Shown here piece after piece: positions 32,340-36,130 of a stretch of DNA of 36,130 nt. Position numbers and translations under genes: made by a program. The stretch comes from Sedimentisphaerales bacterium (GTDB taxonomy: Bacteria > Planctomycetota > Phycisphaerae > Sedimentisphaerales > Anaerohalosphaeraceae). The DNA lies in contig JANQGW010000121.1 of NCBI GenBank assembly GCA_028282905.1, positions 1-36,130 of the forward strand, read 5' to 3'. The stretch's first letter is position 1; each line of letters opens with the position of its first letter. The notes under the pieces are model-generated. The model had not been told where the DNA came from. It was given only the letters and a program-made list of their open reading frames with translations, and made no database searches.

Positions 32340-33587
32340 TCAATTCTTCGAGAGCAACTGCTGAAAATCTGAACCGGTCGGATTCTGGAAGACCCGCAGA
32401 CCAAATTCCGGTATCACCGCGAGAATATGGTCAAAGATATCCGCTTGAATTGCTTCATAATTCGCCCAGACCTGGTCATTGCTGAAAACATAGATTTCAA
32501 TTGGCAGCCCTGTCTCTGTTGGTGCTAACTGGCGAACTAAAAACGTCATCTCTTTATGGATTTTCGGATGGTGTTTCAGGTAGGCAACTACATAGGCCCG
32601 AAACGTGCCGATGTTGGTCATTCGCCGGCCGTTGACCAGCTCGGTGTCATCGACATTGGCGGCTTTGTTGTGCTCATCAATCTCACGTTTCTTTTCATTG
32701 ATGTAGTCGGTGATGTATTGAATCCGCCGGAATTTTTCGAGCATTGGTTTATCGCAGAAACGAGCGGTGCTCATATCGATGTTGATGGACCGCTTGATAC
32801 GCCGACCGCCTGATTCGCTCATGCCTCGCCAGTTTTTGAAAGAGTCGGAGATGAGTGAATAGGCCGGGATGGTTGAGATGGTCTTGTCCCAGTTTTGGAC
32901 TTTCACCGTGGTTAGCGTGATATCGATGACGTCTCCATCGGCACCATATTTGGGCATGGCGATCCAGTCACCGATATGGACCATGTTATTGGCTGACAGC
33001 TGAATCCCGGCGACTAAGCCTAAAATGGCATCTTTAAAAATCAGCAGCAAGACCGCCGTCATGGCTCCAAAACCGGCGATGATCTTCGACGGGTCTTTGT
33101 CGGTAATCAGCCCTAAAACGATAATAGCGCTGACAATCGCGAGGATGATTTTGATGACCTGGGCAAACCCGAGAATCGGTGTTTTTTTGAAGAATTCATA
33201 GTTGCGGCTGACATCGACAGCACTGTTGAGAAAGGCGTCCAAAACCAGTAGTCCGGCCAGTATCATATACACTATCGCAGCCAGCTTCATGTTGGCCTGA
33301 GCTGTCTCCATGTCATAAAAGACCAGTGGTGCTGTCAGGTAGATCAGGATCGCCGGCGCTAAGTGGGAAAGCCGGTGGAACACACGGCGTTTGAGCAGGG
33401 CGTCATCCCAAGATGTCCGGCTGCGCTTGACCATTTTGGCGACCAGGTGAAGAATGTACTTTTTGCCGACCCAGTTAACCAGCCAGGCGATGACCAGAAC
33501 AATGACCAACAGGCCATATTGTTTGAGTATCTCAATTGTTTCTTCTGACAGTCCCGCTTCGATCAGCCAATTTGTCAGTGTTTCCAT
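32340..33587 (-). CDS. MscS-family mechanosensitive channel (YbdG-like)
   Basis: The 415-residue protein has five hydrophobic segments in the first 215 residues and then a soluble C-terminal domain, the size and layout of the YbdG/MscM branch of MscS channels. The pore-lining helix and beta-domain start read AGFGAMTAVLLLIFKDAILG and then IQLSANNMVHIGDWIAMPKY. VKVQNWDKTISTIPAYSLIS and FKNWRGMSESGGRRIKRSI match the YbdG subgroup. It releases solutes on hypoosmotic stress from the inner membrane. ATG 33587 has AGGAG 7 bases upstream. It converges with the receiver-like gene, with 24 bases between stops and no visible terminator. Confidence 0.93.
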   Translation of the reverse strand: METLTNWLIEAGLSEETIEILKQYGLLVIVLVIAWLVNWVGKKYILHLVAKMVKRSRTSWDDALLKRRVFHRLSHLAPAILIYLTAPLVFYDMETAQANMKLAAIVYMILAGLLVLDAFLNSAVDVSRNYEFFKKTPILGFAQVIKIILAIVSAIIVLGLITDKDPSKIIAGFGAMTAVLLLIFKDAILGLVAGIQLSANNMVHIGDWIAMPKYGADGDVIDITLTTVKVQNWDKTISTIPAYSLISDSFKNWRGMSESGGRRIKRSINIDMSTARFCDKPMLEKFRRIQYITDYINEKKREIDEHNKAANVDDTELVNGRRMTNIGTFRAYVVAYLKHHPKIHKEMTFLVRQLAPTETGLPIEIYVFSNDQVWANYEAIQADIFDHILAVIPEFGLRVFQNPTGSDFQQLLSKN

Positions 33588-33686
33588 GCTGTTTCTCCTG
33601 AAAAATCATCTAATGGTGGACATATCGTAGCAGAAAACGCATAGAAATCAAATATGGGAGAAGGATTTTTCAGGAATAGCGTGAGC

Positions 33687-34154
33687 TTACAACGACCGGA
33701 GTTCATCCAGTACCATATCGGCGATTTTGGGTACCAGCGGTTGGAGGGTATCACTAAGTTCCATACCCGGTTCGATGCTTTCGGGCACGACTGCCAGACA
33801 GACTACATTTCGCGGCGCACAACCGAGCAGGTGTGTCATCGCCAGCGTTTGCGGCAGGTCAAGGTCGTGCAGGGACAGCGGATTTGGCTGCGCGGTGAGC
33901 CAGTCTTTGGGGGTCAGGCGGTTGACTGTGCCGGGTGGGGCGTCTATGTCGGCGGCGTCAATGATAATGACATTGCGACGATCCGACAGGACATCCAGCA
34001 AATCGGCGCCTGCGGTGCCGCCGTCCACGAGTTCGACATGCTCCGGCAGGGGGCACTTTTGGAGATATTCAATGACGCGAACGCCAATCCCCTCATCCTT
34101 GAGAAGAATGTTGCCAATACCTAAAACCAGCGTATTCTTGAGACGTTTTGTCAT
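33687..34154 (-). CDS. HupD/HyaD-type hydrogenase maturation protease
   Basis: The 155-residue endopeptidase family cuts the C-terminal tail of the large subunit of [NiFe]-hydrogenases once nickel is loaded. VLGIGNILLKDEGIGVRVIEYL contains the first nickel-contact acid (E21); D66 in VIIIDAADI and H96 in LSLHDLDLP are the other expected contacts. GGTAGADLL is also typical. No hydrogenase subunit or Hyp gene lies in this window, so its substrate is elsewhere on the chromosome. ATG 34154 has only a weak ribosome site. It fits an anaerobic, possibly hydrogen-metabolising host. Confidence 0.88.
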   Translation of the reverse strand: MTKRLKNTLVLGIGNILLKDEGIGVRVIEYLQKCPLPEHVELVDGGTAGADLLDVLSDRRNVIIIDAADIDAPPGTVNRLTPKDWLTAQPNPLSLHDLDLPQTLAMTHLLGCAPRNVVCLAVVPESIEPGMELSDTLQPLVPKIADMVLDELRSL

Positions 34155-34331
34155 AACAATCCAAACTTATCCTTAGATTAGTAAAGGTAATTATACCGAC
34201 AGAAAAGATGAAAACAACCCTAAAAGAAGGTAACTGCCGCCGATTAAACAAAATCATCATAAAACGAGCGGAAATTGGTGGGGCAGTGGGTAAAAACACG
34301 AAAATATCACCCAAAAACCACATAAAAACGC

Positions 34332-34359
34332 TTGACGGGGATGGAAAAACGGGTATATT
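34332..34359 (+). promoter_or_regulatory. Promoter of the tRNA-Leu gene
   Basis: TTGACG (34332-34337) and TATATT (34354-34359) are 16 bases apart; the predicted start lies around 34366, a few bases before the tRNA 5' end. The 34155-34331 stretch shows no gene. Confidence 0.65.
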
Positions 34360-34371
34360 GCCCCTTTTGTT

Positions 34372-34455
34372 GCGGATGTGGCGGAACTGGCAGACGCGCA
34401 GGCTTCAGGTGCCTGTGTCCCTTGGGACGTGGAGGTTCGAATCCTCTCATCCGCA
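34372..34455 (+). tRNA. tRNA-Leu, anticodon CAG
   Basis: The 84-base class II tRNA reads GCGGATG in the 5' acceptor arm, pairing with CATCCGC at 34448-34454, with discriminator A34455. The anticodon stem CAGGC/GCCTG surrounds a loop TTCAGGT, giving anticodon CAG at 34406-34408. The variable arm is long (GTCCCTTGGGAC) as in leucine tRNAs, and GAGGTTCGAATCCTC forms the T arm. The layout matches bacterial tRNA-Leu(CAG) arm by arm. CCA is not encoded (CTC follows), so it must be added by the CCA-adding enzyme. Confidence 0.97.
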
Positions 34456-34464
34456 CTCGAATCG

Positions 34465-34507
34465 AAAACGCCTCTTTGGCTTTTGCTGACCAAAGAGGCG
34501 TTTTTTT
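34465..34507 (+). terminator. Intrinsic terminator after tRNA-Leu
   Basis: AAAACGCCTCTTTGG (34465-34479) pairs with CCAAAGAGGCGTTTT (34490-34504) around a 10-base loop and runs into seven T residues. It begins 9 bases after the tRNA. The A-rich left arm means it could also work on the minus strand. Confidence 0.92.
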
Positions 34508-34574
34508 GTCTATTAATCCCTTCTTCCGGCTCGTTGCCAATTTCACTAAGATAATGCGCTTTTGTCAATATTCC

Positions 34575-34655
34575 GGGTGGCACCCTTTTGAGCCGGCTCA
34601 AAGAGGTGGCTGCGACTGATTGCCCATCCCCTTGCTTCGCAAGAGGATGCCACCC
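34575..34655. repeat. Palindrome-rich intergenic element with inverted ends
   Basis: GGGTGGCA (34575-34582) and TGCCACCC (34648-34655) are perfect inverted ends of an 81-bp unit. Inside are a perfect 16-bp palindrome, TTTGAGCCGGCTCAAA (34587-34602), and a small CTTGC-TTC-GCAAG hairpin near 34631-34643. It lies downstream of the minus-strand gene at 34674 and after the tRNA terminator. It could be that gene's terminator, a small miniature mobile element, or a dispersed structural repeat. Confidence 0.5.
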
Positions 34656-34673
34656 TTACAATAAACGCATTGT

Positions 34674-36130
34674 TTAAGCACACTCGGTATCAGTCGTGGG
34701 ATGCCGTTTTTTTGGTTTTCCGGCAGATTTCTCTCCGGCTTTGGCTTTTAACTGGATAAATGTCTCCCGTGACTCACCGCCGGCGGTATTGTATTTATCC
34801 ACACGCACACGATACGGTTTTGCCGCTTTTTGCTTATCTTTTTGGGCGTAAATCACATAGTCACCTTCCGGCAGGTAGAAAAGACTGCTGTAGCTGCCCT
34901 GGAAGGCCGGCTGGATTTTTCGGTCTTCGCTTTCAATCCAGACGGCGGCATTTTCCGCGGGATTTCCGTTTTCATCGAAAATTCGCACCATGACCCGTTC
35001 TTTGAGCTGACCGAGCAATTGCTCCAGTGTTAATTCCAGTTTAAACTCCGGCTGATCCGGAATATCGACGGTTGTCGCGTTTTCGTCGAAGCAAGTCCAC
35101 TTTGCCATGAATTGATACCGCCCGGCGGGAAGATTTTCTTGCCGGAACGCACCGTCTCGATTAAACAAAATGCCGCTGACGTTTTGCGATTCATGTCTAA
35201 AGAAAACGTGATTGATTCCTTCCGGCAGCGATCCCGTGACTGTCACCGACCCTTTTGGTGTTGGAAGCGTCACATCCAGAATATCATCCGTTTCCGCTAT
35301 TTCGATCTTGTGCCGGTATTGGCAGCCGATTTGCAGGGCAGTTGTGAGATAATATGTCCCGCTCTTAAGGCCGTCGATCTCATAGGGCATCTCGGCTGCG
35401 AGCGGTTCTTCTTTCCAGAACAGGTAGGGGCCGTAGATCGGATCATCTTTACGCAGGCAGAAATATCGACGCTGTTTGCCCTGTGCCTCTGGTATGTCAA
35501 ACCGCACACGCAGCGTTTTATTTTGGGAGGGGATCGTTCCCAACTTTATGTCTTTGTCTTCGGCGCTCACTGCGATATCCAGCAGCTTGGTTGTCAAAGT
35601 GGTTGAAACCTTGCCACGTCGATTGTAAGACAGCATGTAAAGTCCCGGCCGGCCCGCCCGCAGCGAGAAATTGCCGTCCGCGTCCGTATCGGCATGGCAG
35701 CGGTACAGACCTTGAGATTTCCATTGTCCTAATTCGAGCACCATACGCGTGTTGGCCAGCGGTTTGTTGTCAATCACCAATCGGCCGCTGATGACCGGTC
35801 CAGTTCCAAAATCCAGCCGTGTATCCGTGTCGCTGTCCGGAATCAATCCGCATGAGACGGTACCGGTTTGCTGATAGCTTCTCGGGCGGACGATAAAGAC
35901 CATTTCCTCGGGCAACTTTTCAAACCGATAAAAACCGTTCGGGTCGGTAACAGTTGTGCCGTGCCTGACTTCGGAAGTGGAAAAGCCGTAATGGTTTTGT
36001 GCATACAGTGTTATGCCCGCCAGCGGTTTGCCGTCATTGCCGAGATAAACCCCTTCGACAATGCCGCCGGATTTCAAAACGACTTTGCCGATTCGGTTTT
36101 TCCGGCCTCTTTTGACCGTGATATCCGGTA
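34674..36130 (-). CDS. Carboxypeptidase-regulatory-like repeat protein (partial, 5' end off window)
   Basis: The frame is open from the right edge to TAA at 34674-34676, giving about 485 visible residues; the start lies beyond the window. At least two units with the carboxypeptidase regulatory-like (Ig-like) pattern can be seen: GGIVEGVYLGNDGKPLAGIT to DPNGFYRFEKLPEEMVFIV, and GPVISGRLVIDNKPLANTRM to DADGNFSLRAGRPGLYMLS. Two less regular beta-rich units follow, and the C-terminus is Lys-rich (AKAGEKSAGKPKKRHP). Such proteins are usually extracytoplasmic structural or binding proteins; in Planctomycetes they often form part of larger, sigma-factor-linked or peptidase proteins. No catalytic motif is visible in this part. 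Confidence 0.8.
   Translation of the reverse strand, partial: PDITVKRGRKNRIGKVVLKSGGIVEGVYLGNDGKPLAGITLYAQNHYGFSTSEVRHGTTVTDPNGFYRFEKLPEEMVFIVRPRSYQQTGTVSCGLIPDSDTDTRLDFGTGPVISGRLVIDNKPLANTRMVLELGQWKSQGLYRCHADTDADGNFSLRAGRPGLYMLSYNRRGKVSTTLTTKLLDIAVSAEDKDIKLGTIPSQNKTLRVRFDIPEAQGKQRRYFCLRKDDPIYGPYLFWKEEPLAAEMPYEIDGLKSGTYYLTTALQIGCQYRHKIEIAETDDILDVTLPTPKGSVTVTGSLPEGINHVFFRHESQNVSGILFNRDGAFRQENLPAGRYQFMAKWTCFDENATTVDIPDQPEFKLELTLEQLLGQLKERVMVRIFDENGNPAENAAVWIESEDRKIQPAFQGSYSSLFYLPEGDYVIYAQKDKQKAAKPYRVRVDKYNTAGGESRETFIQLKAKAGEKSAGKPKKRHPTTDTECA

Noticed and set aside
31475..34577. 13-bp string TCAATATTCCGGG shared by two intergenic regions
   Set aside because: Matches of this length are expected by chance in a window of this size, and flanking sequences do not align.
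1..36130. CRISPR arrays, transposase or integrase genes, phage genes
   Set aside because: I saw no regularly spaced repeats and no transposase, integrase or phage structural motifs in any frame.

Overview
This window looks like the chromosome of an anaerobic planctomycete, most likely of the class Phycisphaerae. The pointers are a prepilin-type protein with the H-X9-DG motif common in Planctomycetes, a protein with a PEP-CTERM sorting tail, a lone hydrogenase-maturation-type protease, a D-lactate dehydrogenase family enzyme, and moderate GC with many lineage-specific small proteins. This assignment is inference from gene content; there is no rRNA here to confirm it.

Left part (1-5250). The 3' end of a malate dehydrogenase gene is followed by an AT-richer accessory stretch: a membrane-anchored orphan, a lipoprotein with an internal 21-residue duplication, a membrane protein with a possible PH-like region, a PEP-CTERM protein with a strong terminator, a small membrane protein, a short remnant of a duplicated gene end, a pseudopilin and a small acidic immunity-like protein.

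Middle part (5255-16051, all minus strand). A large fusion of a gamma-glutamylcyclotransferase domain with what looks like an amidoligase/GCS-fold domain is followed by a small conserved hypothetical, a secreted GH20 beta-N-acetylhexosaminidase, alanine racemase, a GT2 glycosyltransferase coupled to a large GT-C-like membrane protein, and a class I aspartate aminotransferase.

Right-centre (16255-24423). Two tandem paralogous secreted ClpP/NfeD-type serine proteases (minus) face a divergent plus-strand block: homoserine dehydrogenase, an ApgM-family protein overlapping it by 4 bp (probably the homoserine kinase), then ftsW and murG overlapping by 8 bp. The amino acid genes (aspartate aminotransferase, hom, the ApgM-family protein) belong to aspartate/threonine synthesis. 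Alanine racemase, FtsW and MurG make peptidoglycan, and the secreted hexosaminidase may act on it or on external chitin-like glycans.

Right part (24437-36130). An ABC transporter pair diverges from a D-lactate dehydrogenase gene, which is followed by a fragment homologous to the end of MurG. Next come a minus-strand operon (PIN-TRAM protein, PatB/MalY lyase, free-methionine-sulfoxide reductase, small pseudopilin-like protein), a degenerate receiver protein, an MscS-type channel, a HupD-type protease, a tRNA-Leu(CAG) with clear promoter and terminator, a palindrome-rich intergenic element, and a CDS with carboxypeptidase-regulatory-like repeats that runs off the right edge.

The most unusual points are the cyclotransferase-amidoligase fusion, two separate cases where the 3' end of a gene is repeated in direct orientation with cargo genes between the copies, the protease pair in which one member seems to have lost its catalytic lysine, and a regulator in which both phosphorelay domains look degenerate.
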